Assembly (NCBI RefSeq): GCF_009765835.1
Contig: NZ_LMUS01000006.1
Span: 1,322,438 to 1,386,437, forward strand
DNA from: Granulicella sp. L56
GTDB lineage: Bacteria > Acidobacteriota > Terriglobia > Terriglobales > Acidobacteriaceae
Direction: 5' to 3'
DNA: 64,000 bases
Positions 1 to 9,683 of the stretch are shown here, one piece after another (the first letter of the stretch is position 1; each line of letters begins with the position of its first letter). Under the pieces are notes generated by a model. It did no database searches. It worked only from the letters and a program-made list of their open reading frames with translations, and was not told where the DNA came from. Position numbers and translations under genes: made by a program.

Positions 1-2
1 TG

Positions 3-506
3 CGTCCCGGTGCTCTGCGCCGCGTTCTCATCTCGAACCTCGTCAGCTATAATTCATCCTCCATCGCCGCGCCCATCCTTTCCGGCATCCCCAACAACCT
101 CATCGAAGACGTCAAGATCAACAACTGCTACTTCGCCAACACCGGTCTGCCCACCACCCTCGGCTCTGGCGCAAACGTCAAGCCCTTCCCCGATTGGCAC
201 ACCATCCAGGTTCCCGAGATTGAAGAGGCCTATCCAGATCCCCGCCGCTTCGGCCCCACCCCCTCCAAGGGCCTCTTCATCCGCCACCTCAAGAACCTCG
301 AACTCTCCCACGTAGAGTTCGCCTCTTCCGCACCCGACCCGCGCCCCGCTCTCTGGCTCGAAGATGTCCACCGAGCCGACTTCTTTGCCGTCACCGCCCC
401 ACCGCAACCCAACTTCGTCCTGCGCAACGTCACTGATCTGCGGATTCTCTGGTCGCGCGCCGCTAAAGATACGACCATCGAGCAAGCTGCAACTCAAACC
501 GTTTAA
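3..506 (+). CDS. C-terminal part of a GH28-family (polygalacturonase-like) protein, cut by window edge
   Basis: Reading frame 3 is open from the first bases of the window to a TAA at 504-506, giving about 167 residues without a start codon. The text has the repetitive short beta-strand pattern of a right-handed beta-helix (for example SNLVSYNSSSIAAPILSGIP and IEDVKINNCYF). It also carries the tail pattern seen in the three complete GH28 proteins of this window: EVEEAYPDPRRFG-like text, here EIEEAYPDPRRFG, then a line about a ligand-exposed helix and a final strand. The catalytic NTD and DD motifs would lie upstream and are not visible. GH27 follows 21 bases downstream on the same strand, so the two are probably co-transcribed and act on the same wall polysaccharide. 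The family call comes from similarity to the neighbours; the exact substrate cannot be judged. Confidence 0.75.
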   Translation, partial: RPGALRRVLISNLVSYNSSSIAAPILSGIPNNLIEDVKINNCYFANTGLPTTLGSGANVKPFPDWHTIQVPEIEEAYPDPRRFGPTPSKGLFIRHLKNLELSHVEFASSAPDPRPALWLEDVHRADFFAVTAPPQPNFVLRNVTDLRILWSRAAKDTTIEQAATQTV

Positions 507-527
507 CGTTTAAGCAGAGGCTATGCA

Positions 528-2066
528 ATGAAGATCGAAAGAGGAATCATGATGAGAACAAGAGTAAGACGTGCGGTGATGAATTCGGGATTATCCATCT
601 TGTTTCTAATGTTTGGACTTCTTACTTTACCTGCCTGTGGACAGACAGTGACAGGTAAGTGGATGGCTCCCTATCGCGTGCTGGATAACGGCGAGAACGA
701 CCGAATGCTTCTGGATCTTCGCCAGATCGGCGCACAAGTGAACGGAACCGTAACGACAATCGGCCACGTCTTCCAGTTGGAAGGAACGATGACTGGGAAT
801 CACTTCGCAATGTTTACATCGAAACGTGATATCAAGCCGCGAATGGTAGGCGATGTAGCCGGCAATGAGCTGCACCTGACATGGGAGGGCCATCCTCTGG
901 TGGCTGTGCCGGCCAAACCTGGAGATGAATACCCGACGTTCGAGCATATCGAGCCCCCAGCCCTGCACAACGTGCCCTACAACGGGCTGGCCAAGACTCC
1001 GCCTATGGGGTGGAATAGCTGGAATCTGTTCCAAAGCACGATTGACGATAAGACCGTCCGTGAGATTGCAGATGCGATGGTCACAAGCGGCATGCGAGAC
1101 GCCGGTTATGTCTACGTGAACATCGACGACACCTGGCAGGGAGTGCGCGATGCGCAAGGCAATCTTCAGCCGAACAAAAAATTCCCGGACATGAAGGCGC
1201 TTGCAGATTATGTGCATTCAAAGGGCCTGAAGCTTGGCATTTATTCCTCGCCCGGGCCGCGCACCTGTGCAGACTACCCGGGTAGCTATGGCCATGAAGA
1301 GCAGGATGCGAAGACCTATGCAGCATGGGGGATCGACTACCTTAAGTATGACTGGTGCGGCGCTCGCATGATCTACAGCAACGATGTTCTGCAACCTGTC
1401 TATCAGAAGATGGGCGACGCTCTTCTCAAGGCCGGGCGGCCCATCGTTTATAGCCTCTGCGAGTACGGCAACGGCCATGTCGAGACGTGGGGAGCGAAGG
1501 TAGGTGGAAACCTCTGGCGCACAACAGGAGATATCACTGATACATGGGCCCACATGATCGCGAACATTGAGAAGCAGGTTCCAACCGCGCCCTATGCAGG
1601 TCCGGGGCATTGGAACGATCCGGATATGCTCGAGATCGGCAACGGCCACATGACCGACGAGGAGTACCGAACCCACATGAGCCTATGGGCGTTGAGTGCT
1701 GGTCCGCTACTCGCTGGCAATGACATCCGCAGCATGACACCGGCAATCAAGGAGATTTTACTGAACCGTGAAGTAATCGCGGTGGATCAGGATGCATTGG
1801 GCAGGCAGGCAACTCCGGTAAAGAATGGAGACTTGGAAACGTGGGTGAAGCCGCTTGCCAATGGCTCGGTTGCAGTTGGCGTTGTGAATATGAGCGCCGC
1901 CGAGACCACCGCCAGCGTCAAGGCGAGCGACCTTGGGCTTGGCAACAAGGTCAAGTCGGCACGCGATCTCTGGAGGCATACGAACGTAAAGTTCCGCAAC
2001 GGCGTGTATACGGCAAAGATCCCACCGCATGGAGTACTGATGCTTCGGGTCAGTGCGAAAAAATAA
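528..2066 (+). CDS. Secreted GH27 alpha-galactosidase
   Basis: Retaining alpha-galactosidase of family GH27, predicted to remove terminal alpha-galactosyl units outside the cytoplasm. Of 512 residues, 1-39 form a signal sequence with a lipobox-like LPAC (residues 34-37), then an extra beta-rich domain (about 40-145) precedes the (beta/alpha)8 barrel that begins with KTPPMGWNSWN. The nucleophile is D275 in YLKYDWCG and the acid/base is D335 in WRTTGDI; the later GHWNDPDM motif is also intact. A C-terminal beta-sandwich ends the protein. The start is ambiguous: ATG 528 has GCAGAGG 7 bases upstream, but AGAGGA at 540-545 also serves ATG 552, which would shorten the signal peptide by 8 residues. 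The gene follows the partial GH28 closely and converges on the DUF1080 gene. Confidence 0.93.
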   Translation: MKIERGIMMRTRVRRAVMNSGLSILFLMFGLLTLPACGQTVTGKWMAPYRVLDNGENDRMLLDLRQIGAQVNGTVTTIGHVFQLEGTMTGNHFAMFTSKRDIKPRMVGDVAGNELHLTWEGHPLVAVPAKPGDEYPTFEHIEPPALHNVPYNGLAKTPPMGWNSWNLFQSTIDDKTVREIADAMVTSGMRDAGYVYVNIDDTWQGVRDAQGNLQPNKKFPDMKALADYVHSKGLKLGIYSSPGPRTCADYPGSYGHEEQDAKTYAAWGIDYLKYDWCGARMIYSNDVLQPVYQKMGDALLKAGRPIVYSLCEYGNGHVETWGAKVGGNLWRTTGDITDTWAHMIANIEKQVPTAPYAGPGHWNDPDMLEIGNGHMTDEEYRTHMSLWALSAGPLLAGNDIRSMTPAIKEILLNREVIAVDQDALGRQATPVKNGDLETWVKPLANGSVAVGVVNMSAAETTASVKASDLGLGNKVKSARDLWRHTNVKFRNGVYTAKIPPHGVLMLRVSAKK

Positions 2067-2070
2067 GCAT

Positions 2071-2165
2071 CAGTCTTTTCGAAGACTGAGTATGTCACCG
2101 GTTCTAAATCTTCGGAGAACACGACACGATCCCAAGGCGGATACCTTCTGGCGCATCCGCCTTGG
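2071..2165. terminator. Two perfect hairpins between convergent genes
   Basis: A 7-bp stem CAGTCTT/AAGACTG with a TTCG tetraloop lies at 2071-2088, five bases after the GH27 stop codon. A second perfect stem of 11 bp, CCAAGGCGGAT/ATCCGCCTTGG with a 12-base loop, lies at 2132-2165, just past the end of the opposing DUF1080 gene (stop at 2197). Neither is followed by a clear T-run, so they may work as structural 3' ends or factor-dependent terminators, one for each convergent transcript. The structures are seen directly; the function is inferred from position. Confidence 0.55.
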
Positions 2166-2196
2166 CGCGTGTATCTCTCACGAGCGCACCACAGAA

Positions 2197-3285
2197 TCAC
2201 TTACCTTGCTTGGTCGTAATCAGGGCATCCTGTTTCGGATCGAACTCGATGCTGATGTCCTTGTACTCATCGAACAGGCCGGGATTATGCATCTGCCAGG
2301 CAATGGGTCCTGTTCTGCCAGCCGATGGATCTTTGAAGTCGACAAGTTCGATGCCTTTGCTTCCGGGTGGCTGGGCGATTGCCATTCGCGCCGTACCCTT
2401 CCCTGCATCCACTAAAAGTTCGACCTGGCTCCAGGCATGTCGATCGAACGAACTCTTGGTTATTGTCGTGAAGTACGAGTCTCCAGAATTGTTTTTGTCA
2501 GGGCGGTAGTCCCAATGCGAACCCATGGGTATCTGAAACTGGATTCCGCCAAGTGCATCAAGTGGCAGCTCGTCTCCCTCCGGACGCTTGCAAAAGATCA
2601 GAACGCCCGCCTGGTGGTCGGGATGTCCGAATACGTGTCGCACGCTGAAAATCAGACGGTAACTGGAATAGTCCTGAGCGGTGTAGATGACGCCGCGTCC
2701 TGCGCCCGTGCTTGCCATCGTGCCGTCCTTCACTATCCAACCCGTGTCCACGCTTCTTGCTATTTCGACAGGAAACGCATCCTCCAGCAACATTCTGTTC
2801 AGACGCCCCAGTTGCTCGCCGCCAGGGTTCTGCTGAAGCAACGCCTGCGTCTCCGGTCGAAGCTTGATTTCATGGAAGCGGTCTGCCGTAAAAATGGAAG
2901 GTCCAGCCACAACCTTGTTGATTTGTTTCACTACAGCCGAGAGCAGCGCCATGGCATTCGCATTCGATATGGCATACGTGCTCAGATCATTTTTCACCTG
3001 ATTATCGAATTGCCCACGCAGAAGCACGGACATTGAATCCTCTCCATGGGCAAGTCTCGCCGTGAAGGCGGCCGGATCGAGGATTGAGCTGTTGGAAAGG
3101 TTCGTAGCATTGTTCTCGATCTGTATCCAACCGTTCAAAGTCTTTCCGTCGAACAGATTCTCACTTGTCTTCGCTCGTTGTTTCTCTTGAGCAGACCACA
3201 CTCGGCGCACGAACAACGCGGAGATCGCTAAGGCGCCCATTCTGACGACCGCTCTTCGATTTAGAACTGCTGTTTTGCGAATCAT
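2197..3285 (-). CDS. Secreted DUF1080 (3-keto-disaccharide hydrolase-like) protein with a large insertion
   Basis: The product has 362 residues. The N-terminus carries a twin-arginine-like region and hydrophobic stretch (LNRRAVVRMGALAISALFV), so export is likely. The DUF1080 signature LFDGKTLNGW sits at residues 44-53, but the expected next element, W-x-V-x-DG, appears only at 183-188 (WIVKDG). About 130 residues rich in alpha-helix are inserted between them, including a LRPETQALLQQNP stretch and RLNRMLLEDAFP. The rest is a concanavalin-like sandwich. DUF1080 proteins bind or hydrolyse sugars in related bacteria; the exact substrate is unknown. The start chosen is ATG 3285 because GCAGGA lies 7 bases upstream; a GTG five codons earlier lacks such a site. 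It lies 72 bases downstream of a GH28 gene on the same strand, so it is probably in the same transcript. Confidence 0.78.
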   Translation of the reverse strand: MIRKTAVLNRRAVVRMGALAISALFVRRVWSAQEKQRAKTSENLFDGKTLNGWIQIENNATNLSNSSILDPAAFTARLAHGEDSMSVLLRGQFDNQVKNDLSTYAISNANAMALLSAVVKQINKVVAGPSIFTADRFHEIKLRPETQALLQQNPGGEQLGRLNRMLLEDAFPVEIARSVDTGWIVKDGTMASTGAGRGVIYTAQDYSSYRLIFSVRHVFGHPDHQAGVLIFCKRPEGDELPLDALGGIQFQIPMGSHWDYRPDKNNSGDSYFTTITKSSFDRHAWSQVELLVDAGKGTARMAIAQPPGSKGIELVDFKDPSAGRTGPIAWQMHNPGLFDEYKDISIEFDPKQDALITTKQGK

Positions 3286-3357
3286 TAAAATGTCCTGCAC
3301 TCAGTTTGGGGCTTAGTTCTCCGGAACGCTCAAATGACTAGAGCTCCCCAAGAGCAC

Positions 3358-5031
3358 TCACGAGACATTCTTGCTCAAAATATTGTTGGCAAGCGTCACG
3401 CTTGCCTGCGAGGCGTCCGCAGCTATGGTTACAGCCTGCTTCGCTCTCAGCAGGTCACACCCGCTCACCAGAATCTCAACCGAATCGGCACCGGCCACGC
3501 TAACCAGGCTGGGCGCGTCTTTCGGTGCCCGCCCGTCGCGGATCCACGCGTCCTTTGTCTGCCGCAGATCGATAACGGGAGATACGTTTCCTTGCATCGG
3601 AACACGCAACCCTGCAATCTCTAGAGACGTAACGTCGTCGCAGACCACGGCCGGTCGCTGCTCTGTCGTAGCGGATTCGAAGACGACATTATGCATGCGT
3701 ATACCGCGGGCGTGACGCACGTACATGCCGTACGCCGGTAGCCTGCCGAACATGCGCGCCTCTGGATAGGCCCGCGGCACCTCGGGAATCTCACGTTGCG
3801 TCCACTCGCGTTTGCCGGGTTCCTGGGTCTCCACATGAATGTTCGACAACGTGACATCCTCAACTGGCATGCCGGGCAAACCGGTGATGGAGTTTGTGAG
3901 AACAGCTTCCGTCGCGTAGACATCGCTAATCATCACTCCACGCATATAAGATTTACCGCCGTCGCGGGGAGGCGTTCGCGCGCCGAGACGCAGAAAGATC
4001 GGAGTGCGTGTGCGCTGCATGCAGATGCCTGTGATGACTACATTTTCGAGCCAGCCGCCATCGACCATTTCCAAACATATTCCTGAGATCACCCGTTCAC
4101 CGAGTTTGCTCTCCGCCGTATTATGAATCGTGGAGTTCGAGAAGACGATATTCTCGCAGCCGCCTTTTGTGGCTGTGCCGAACTTGAACCCATTGCAACA
4201 GGTGGTGAGCGTGCAATTTGTCACCGTGACATTGCGCATGGAAGGTATGGAATCGCCATACGGATTCTCGCTCTTTAGGCAGATCGCGTCGTCGCCGGTA
4301 TCGATCGAGCAGTTGGCAATGCGCACGTCGCTCGAGTTCGTGATATCCATGCCATCTGTGTTGGGACCGGTCACCGAATTCTTGATGTATATGCCGTCGA
4401 CGACCACGCCTACGCAGTTGAGCAAGCGCATCGTCCAGCCCGAAGCGCCCTCGATTCGAATCTGCTCCACATTTAGATGGCGACAGTTCACAAACTCCAG
4501 CATCGGAGAAACTTCGGATCGGTGTTTCAGGTAGAGCGACGCGACGTCGCCCCACTGCTCCTCGGGAGGAACGTTCTGCCGTCCCGACGGTACCCAGAAT
4601 GATGATCCCTGTCCATCAATCAGGCCTGCGCCGCAGAGAGTTACATTTTCGGCGTCCTGCGTAAGGATCAAGTGGCGCTTTTGTGAAAAGGAGTTTTGCC
4701 CAGGCTGCTGCTGATATTGCTTGATATCCTTACTGCCGAGAATCACCGCGCCAGCCTCTATATACAGTGTCACATTGCTCTTGAGGACAACGGTGCCACA
4801 AAGGTAGATGCCGGGGCTTAGATAAACCATCCCGCCACCCTGTCCGTGCGCACGGTCGATGGCCGCATTGATCGACGGCGAGTCCAGCGTGGTGCCGTCG
4901 ACCTTGGCGCCGAAGTCCTGCGGCCGAAGTAGAAGCTCTTTGGCCTGCGACTTGGAGAAAGGGCCAAGAGCAACACCGGCTTGAGCGATTCCGGCTGTGC
5001 CTAATAGTTGCAGGACAGTGCGACGATTCAT
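3358..5031 (-). CDS. GH28-family glycosidase (polygalacturonase/rhamnogalacturonan type)
   Basis: The 557-residue protein has an N-terminal RR-containing signal (MNRRTVLQLLGTAGIAQAG), suggesting Tat export. A right-handed beta-helix follows, opening with the family phrase DFGAKVDG...DSPSINAAID and SNVTLYIEAGAVILGS. The GH28 acid residues are present: N224-T225-D226 (NTDG) and D247-D248 (DTGDDAICLKS). The usual SHG motif is replaced by CCNGFKFGT (278-286), as in the rhamnogalacturonan/xylogalacturonan-like branch rather than classic endo-polygalacturonases. It is an inverting hydrolase of galacturonate-containing chains by family. ATG 5031 has TGGAG 6 bases upstream. It lies between a TonB-dependent receptor upstream and a DUF1080 gene downstream in one orientation, which suggests co-expression. 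The exact pectin fragment cleaved cannot be read from sequence. Confidence 0.88.
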   Translation of the reverse strand: MNRRTVLQLLGTAGIAQAGVALGPFSKSQAKELLLRPQDFGAKVDGTTLDSPSINAAIDRAHGQGGGMVYLSPGIYLCGTVVLKSNVTLYIEAGAVILGSKDIKQYQQQPGQNSFSQKRHLILTQDAENVTLCGAGLIDGQGSSFWVPSGRQNVPPEEQWGDVASLYLKHRSEVSPMLEFVNCRHLNVEQIRIEGASGWTMRLLNCVGVVVDGIYIKNSVTGPNTDGMDITNSSDVRIANCSIDTGDDAICLKSENPYGDSIPSMRNVTVTNCTLTTCCNGFKFGTATKGGCENIVFSNSTIHNTAESKLGERVISGICLEMVDGGWLENVVITGICMQRTRTPIFLRLGARTPPRDGGKSYMRGVMISDVYATEAVLTNSITGLPGMPVEDVTLSNIHVETQEPGKREWTQREIPEVPRAYPEARMFGRLPAYGMYVRHARGIRMHNVVFESATTEQRPAVVCDDVTSLEIAGLRVPMQGNVSPVIDLRQTKDAWIRDGRAPKDAPSLVSVAGADSVEILVSGCDLLRAKQAVTIAADASQASVTLANNILSKNVS

Positions 5032-5168
5032 CGTGAACTCCAGTTTCTTTTAGTTGGTAGAGGACGGTTTCATCAACAACGGACAGATTTTGATTCGCTC
5101 CACCATTGATATAGGGCCTGCGGAACACTCATCCAACAATCCTCAACAGGCTATGGAGATCTTCGAAG

Positions 5169-5196
5169 GCGATGAAGAAATTGCTTCCTTCATCGC
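5169..5196 (-). terminator. Intercistronic hairpin between TonB receptor and GH28
   Basis: A perfect 9-bp inverted repeat, GCGATGAAG/CTTCATCGC, with a 10-base loop lies in the 233-base gap between the receptor stop (5265) and the GH28 start (5031). No T-run follows on the minus strand. It could reduce read-through from the receptor into the enzyme genes or stabilise the receptor mRNA end. The structure is seen; the role is inferred. Confidence 0.4.
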
Positions 5197-5264
5197 TCTT
5201 CAAAGTAAGAATCAAACGCCTGAAAATTGCTCGTTGACTTTCGGCGCTTGTATCTCGATATCAC

Positions 5265-8200
5265 TCAGAAAGTGAATCTCCCTCCAAGCTCAACGGTGCG
5301 GGAGATGTAACCAGCGCCGGTGCCAGTTACTTGCCCAAACGTCGAGCTGCCGAATGATGTATTCGGTGTTGAATAATACGGTGTGTTGGTTAAGTTGAAT
5401 GCAGCCACATGGGCCGCTATTATCTTTCCCTCGCTGATCCGAAAATTCTTTTGCAAGGTCATATCGGGCCTGATGAACGCGCCTTGCCTGTCGGCCGCCT
5501 CAAAACGCCGGATATTTCCGATGGCGTTATAAGTGGGGCCAGTACCCGCAGGACAAGAAGTAGTGGAAGCAGTAGTAGAATTGGCAGCCCAGCAGGGAGT
5601 GCTAAATGCCGCCGTGTTGAACCAATTTGTAAGCGTCCGGTGAGCCGGACGAATAGCAGCCTCGCTCGTAACATTGGGACGCGATTCGCCAAACCCATAA
5701 CTGCCTATGGGATTGCTCGAGTCAGTGATCGAAATCGGAAATCCCTTGTTGAGAATGGTAACGGTTGAGAGCTGCCAACCGCCGACGAATGCATCGACGA
5801 CCCTGTTCATGTCTCCTCCGAATCGCATACCGCGCCCGAAGGGAAGTTTCCAGACCACCGCCGCGGTAAACTGCTGTGGCATATCGTGTCCGCTGACCGA
5901 ACGCTCCAGCGACAGGTTGTAGATATCCCGTGCACCGGAATCGTTGTTGTATCCAGTCTCCGAAGTATTATCCATCGCCTTGGAGTACTGATAATTGATG
6001 CTCGCTGACAAGCCCCCCGACATGCGCTGGCTATAGGAGACCAGAAGCGCGTTGTAACTGGAACTCGCTAATGTCTGATCTTGTGAAATGTTGACAGAGG
6101 TGAACTGCGGATAGGGCCGCAGCAATTGGTTATAGGCGATTTGGTTTGTGGCGCTAAACTGCCCCTGGCCTGCGAACGGGTTGTTCACTTTGTTGTTCAA
6201 GGTAGAAGCGCAAGTGGGTCCTGGGCAATGAGTCACCTGGGAATATAGATATTGAGTAGGCAATTGGTTCACGTTCTGGCCATAGCCGACCGGCAATCTG
6301 CGCCCCTGACTCCCCTGGTACCCGATCTCGACGACTCCATTGTTCGGAGTCTGATACTGAATACCGGCTGAGTACGTTTGCGTATAAGGGGTTGGACGGG
6401 CATAGTAGGCTGAACTTACGCTGTTTCCCACATCCTGCATCACTCCCAGTGAACTGCCGGTCGGCTGAACCAGCCCATTGGGGAATGGATTGCTGAGGCC
6501 GTCCTGTGGGGCCAATCCCGCATTGAGGTTCTGAGTAGCCTGGCCCGTCGTGTTGGACGAAAAACCATCGGAATTGCTGTTAGGGGCCTCGGAGGTGTTC
6601 TGCGAGTAGAAGATCCCGTAGCCAGCACGGGCGGTCATATTATTCCTTACCCGATACGAAAGCCCGATACGCGGAGCTGCATTGTTGAAGGTGGTTTTCC
6701 AAAGCCCGCGATTGTCACTGTTGGCAAAGACTAGACCACCTTTAACAGGGGAGCCGGTCAGCGCAGTTAGCGTAGGATTGATAACGGTCGGATCGAAATG
6801 GTTGTACCGGTTGTAACGGTCGGTACGCCCAAACTGGATCTCATACCGCAAGCCGTAGTTGAACGTTAGCCTATTGTTGACCTTCCAGGCATCCTCCGCA
6901 TACAAACTCACGTACTTCTGTGTGGCTGCGGGAACCACAGCGTAACCCGTCGACGAAGATGAGAGGGTGCCTAAAAGTAGTGAAGCGACGCCGTCGCCCG
7001 TTGTCGTACTACTCGTGGATGCCAGACATGTGCCTGTCCCGCAGTTCGCGGACGTCAAGTTGCGGTCAGTTCCGAAATTGGCGGAGTTTTGGTTGAAATC
7101 ATTCAACATCTGCACTGTCATCTGATAGCCGAATCGGATTGTATGGTTGTTCAGAGTCTTCGTGGCGTTGACCGAGAAGTCGTTATTGCGCAGGGTGTAA
7201 TAATACGACCGTCCTTGACCAAGCCCCTGATATCCACCGATGCCAAAATTCGCCGGGTTATTGATCGGGAATTGGCTGACAAGCCCAGGTGCAAAGCCAA
7301 AGACGGTTCCGTCTGCGCCTTCCAGTGCGCCTAGCGAGTAGCTATTCTGATGCCAGACGGATACTGCTCCGACAAGGTTGAGCACGAAAGTCGACGATGG
7401 AACGTAAGTCCCGCTCAACAGAATTCTATTCGTGGGGTTTTTTCCTACAGAGCCGGTATCCAGTCCATGGCCATAGTATTCGGCTCCTCCCGATACTGAA
7501 TACTGCCTCATCCAAGTGCCAAAGGCGGTAAATTTCTCGCTTGGAGACCAGTCAGCACGAAAGTCAAAACGCTCTTGCGTGTTGACTTTCTGAGCCGTGG
7601 CGGAATAATTATTTACGTTACTTTGTGGGGAACCATTGGCCGCCGCAGTAACAGCGGCTGGTGCCGCTGGAAACAATGAATAAAGCTTGCAAATTTTTTG
7701 GCCCTGGGGGTTAATCTTCGATTGCGGAATGAAGTTAGCAGGGTTGGAGGCGCCGGCTGGGAGATTCGTGTTACCTCCGTTCTCGGCAATGAAAGACGTA
7801 CGCGTATACGTGCCATTCGAGTTGGCGACTTGAGTCGTTGGATCGTAGAGGGTTGATAAAACATAGCTTGAACCCGACTTGGAGAAGACGTTCGAGAAAT
7901 CGCCGTTGCACTCTGCGGCCGTTGGAATGGACTGTAGTCCAGAGGATGCAGGCTGAGAGTTGCGACTTGCCTCGTAGTTGCCAAAAAAGTACATGTGCTT
8001 TGAGCGCCAGATAGGGCCGGCCAAGTGTCCGCCGTACAGGATGTTGTTATATGGGGTTTTCGGGGTGCCAGTACGATCATTGGTCCAGGAGTTGGCATTC
8101 AGCGTCTGTCCCTGGTAGTTAAAGTAGGTGGCCCCGTGGAAAGAGGGGCTGCCACCTCTGGTGGTAAGACTGAGAACCCCACCGTCGGTTTTCCCGTATT

Positions 8201-8897
8201 GAGTGTCATATGTATTCCGAAATGCGTGGGTTTCGTTTGTTGAATCGGCAGCAGGGGGTCCGATAGCGCCGCCCCAGTCGCCGGCCGTGAGGCTTATGCC
8301 GTCGACCAGGATTGCGGATTGCATATCGCGGCCGCCATCCATGGAGAACCGATCCTGTTGCTGATCGCCGGTGGTGGGAGAGTTACCGTTCATCCCGGTA
8401 TGGACCGAAACTACTCCGCCCGTTGCCCAGACAGAACCCAATGAGCTATGGCTGCTGATCGGCAAATCCTGTACTTGTTGAGTGGTCAAAGTCACATCAT
8501 GATTTGCATCCTCGGTATCGAGTAATGAAGGGGCAGAAGTAACAATCACCTCTTGCGATACCGATCCGATTGTCAGTTGCGCATTGAGTTCAAGCGCTTG
8601 GCTGGCCAACAGAGAGATGTTGCTTTGCTTATAAGTAGAAAACCCTGTTTTAGAGACAGTCAGGACATAGTCGCCAGGGATGAGTTGGGAGAAGGTATAC
8701 AAACCATCTTGAGTAGTTTGTGCGGTTCGCGTCGCCGATGTGGCGACGTTCGTAACGGTCACGGTCGCATCCGGAACATTTCTCTGGGCGGGATCACGAA
8801 CCTGACCATTAATAGAGCCGGCAGTAATCTGGGCATGAAGCGCGGCAGGGATGAACGTCACGAAAATGAACGCGACGCTAAGCAGCAGTCGGAGCAT
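5265..8897 (-). CDS. Oar-like TonB-dependent outer-membrane receptor with carboxypeptidase-regulatory-like domain
   Basis: Predicted outer-membrane transporter of 1210 residues. A signal peptide (MLRLLLSVAFIFVTFIPAALHAQ) is followed by a carboxypeptidase-regulatory-like beta domain (about 25-110: SINGQVRDPAQRNVPDATV...GLYTFSQLIPGDYVL). A plug-like segment (VIVTSAP..., LPISSHS) and a long beta-barrel rich in Y, N, S and G end in the aromatic GRFTF typical of barrel insertion. Such proteins are the usual large receptors of acidobacteria and take the place of SusC; no SusD partner is seen. The start is ATG 8897, directly at the signal peptide with GGAGTGG upstream; the open frame reaches back to 9116 but that text has no signal-like character. 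It heads the GH28-DUF1080 block, so uptake of oligosaccharides from pectin is the inferred role. Confidence 0.88.
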   Translation of the reverse strand: MLRLLLSVAFIFVTFIPAALHAQITAGSINGQVRDPAQRNVPDATVTVTNVATSATRTAQTTQDGLYTFSQLIPGDYVLTVSKTGFSTYKQSNISLLASQALELNAQLTIGSVSQEVIVTSAPSLLDTEDANHDVTLTTQQVQDLPISSHSSLGSVWATGGVVSVHTGMNGNSPTTGDQQQDRFSMDGGRDMQSAILVDGISLTAGDWGGAIGPPAADSTNETHAFRNTYDTQYGKTDGGVLSLTTRGGSPSFHGATYFNYQGQTLNANSWTNDRTGTPKTPYNNILYGGHLAGPIWRSKHMYFFGNYEASRNSQPASSGLQSIPTAAECNGDFSNVFSKSGSSYVLSTLYDPTTQVANSNGTYTRTSFIAENGGNTNLPAGASNPANFIPQSKINPQGQKICKLYSLFPAAPAAVTAAANGSPQSNVNNYSATAQKVNTQERFDFRADWSPSEKFTAFGTWMRQYSVSGGAEYYGHGLDTGSVGKNPTNRILLSGTYVPSSTFVLNLVGAVSVWHQNSYSLGALEGADGTVFGFAPGLVSQFPINNPANFGIGGYQGLGQGRSYYYTLRNNDFSVNATKTLNNHTIRFGYQMTVQMLNDFNQNSANFGTDRNLTSANCGTGTCLASTSSTTTGDGVASLLLGTLSSSSTGYAVVPAATQKYVSLYAEDAWKVNNRLTFNYGLRYEIQFGRTDRYNRYNHFDPTVINPTLTALTGSPVKGGLVFANSDNRGLWKTTFNNAAPRIGLSYRVRNNMTARAGYGIFYSQNTSEAPNSNSDGFSSNTTGQATQNLNAGLAPQDGLSNPFPNGLVQPTGSSLGVMQDVGNSVSSAYYARPTPYTQTYSAGIQYQTPNNGVVEIGYQGSQGRRLPVGYGQNVNQLPTQYLYSQVTHCPGPTCASTLNNKVNNPFAGQGQFSATNQIAYNQLLRPYPQFTSVNISQDQTLASSSYNALLVSYSQRMSGGLSASINYQYSKAMDNTSETGYNNDSGARDIYNLSLERSVSGHDMPQQFTAAVVWKLPFGRGMRFGGDMNRVVDAFVGGWQLSTVTILNKGFPISITDSSNPIGSYGFGESRPNVTSEAAIRPAHRTLTNWFNTAAFSTPCWAANSTTASTTSCPAGTGPTYNAIGNIRRFEAADRQGAFIRPDMTLQKNFRISEGKIIAAHVAAFNLTNTPYYSTPNTSFGSSTFGQVTGTGAGYISRTVELGGRFTF

Positions 8898-9683
8898 TCT
8901 AATACCACTCCGCTTTCGGTTGTCTTGAGTTGATACCGCAGAATGCTGACATGCAGCGAATGTATGCACAACTTGCCTCCAGAATTGAACAATCTTCCCG
9001 ACCTCAATTGGCCAGGCCAAAGCGTTTTGACTCAGAGAGCGAGAATCCCGTAGAGGTCTCGTTGTACCCATGCTTTGTATGGATCGAAGTTCCGGCATTG
9101 CTTGAAATAACTGCAAGGAGCGGCGGCTCCTTTATTGCAGTCTTATTTATAACCAGATAACCATTCCATTTTGTGACAGATGCAGAATTTTATCTCCTAC
9201 ATTAACGAGTTCGAATTGAGTATCACAACAAAGCAGAGCCAACTCGTGGATTTAAAAGCAAAGTTCAATTCAGACACTACGGACAAAATGTTCGCACTTA
9301 AGACTAAATTTCCAGTCGGCTTCGAATTTGGAACCTAGGTTGGGGGTGAGGTAGCCTCAATTACGCTAGTTTGGATGGAACATTGGCTCCTGACCTTATG
9401 CTGGCTGGCGTGACGATAATGCCGCATAGTCACTGCACGGAGACTCTGCCGATTGAATCAAGGCCGGCGGAAACCTTGGTTCGCAAATTGCCGGGCCAAC
9501 AATCGAGCACAAACTCGGCGGCGAAGACCGGCCATACGTTCTCGATCTTATGGGGATATGGGACCTGCCCTTCGGCCATTGTCCGTTTTCTACCGGGCAC
9601 CCTAGAGGCATGGAGATATTGAAGTTACCTGTACAGGGTTGCGCCCGGTCAAAATTTCCAGGGCCGCCGTGTTGATGAGAAAT
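8898..9683. other. Long non-coding stretch upstream of the receptor
   Basis: No convincing gene is seen. The part from about 9120 to 9340 is AT-richer and probably holds the promoter of the minus-strand receptor operon. A 49-codon minus-strand frame (9430-9579) reads VWPVFAAEFVLDCWPG and may be a remnant of a sugar-active protein, but it is too short to assign. Together with the lectin remnant at 9684-9863, it suggests a decayed gene here. Confidence 0.5.

Noticed and set aside
9430-9579. 49-codon frame on the minus strand with VWPVFAAEFVLDCWPG
   Set aside because: Too short to name and without ribosome site. Listed only as a possible remnant in the description of 8898-9683.
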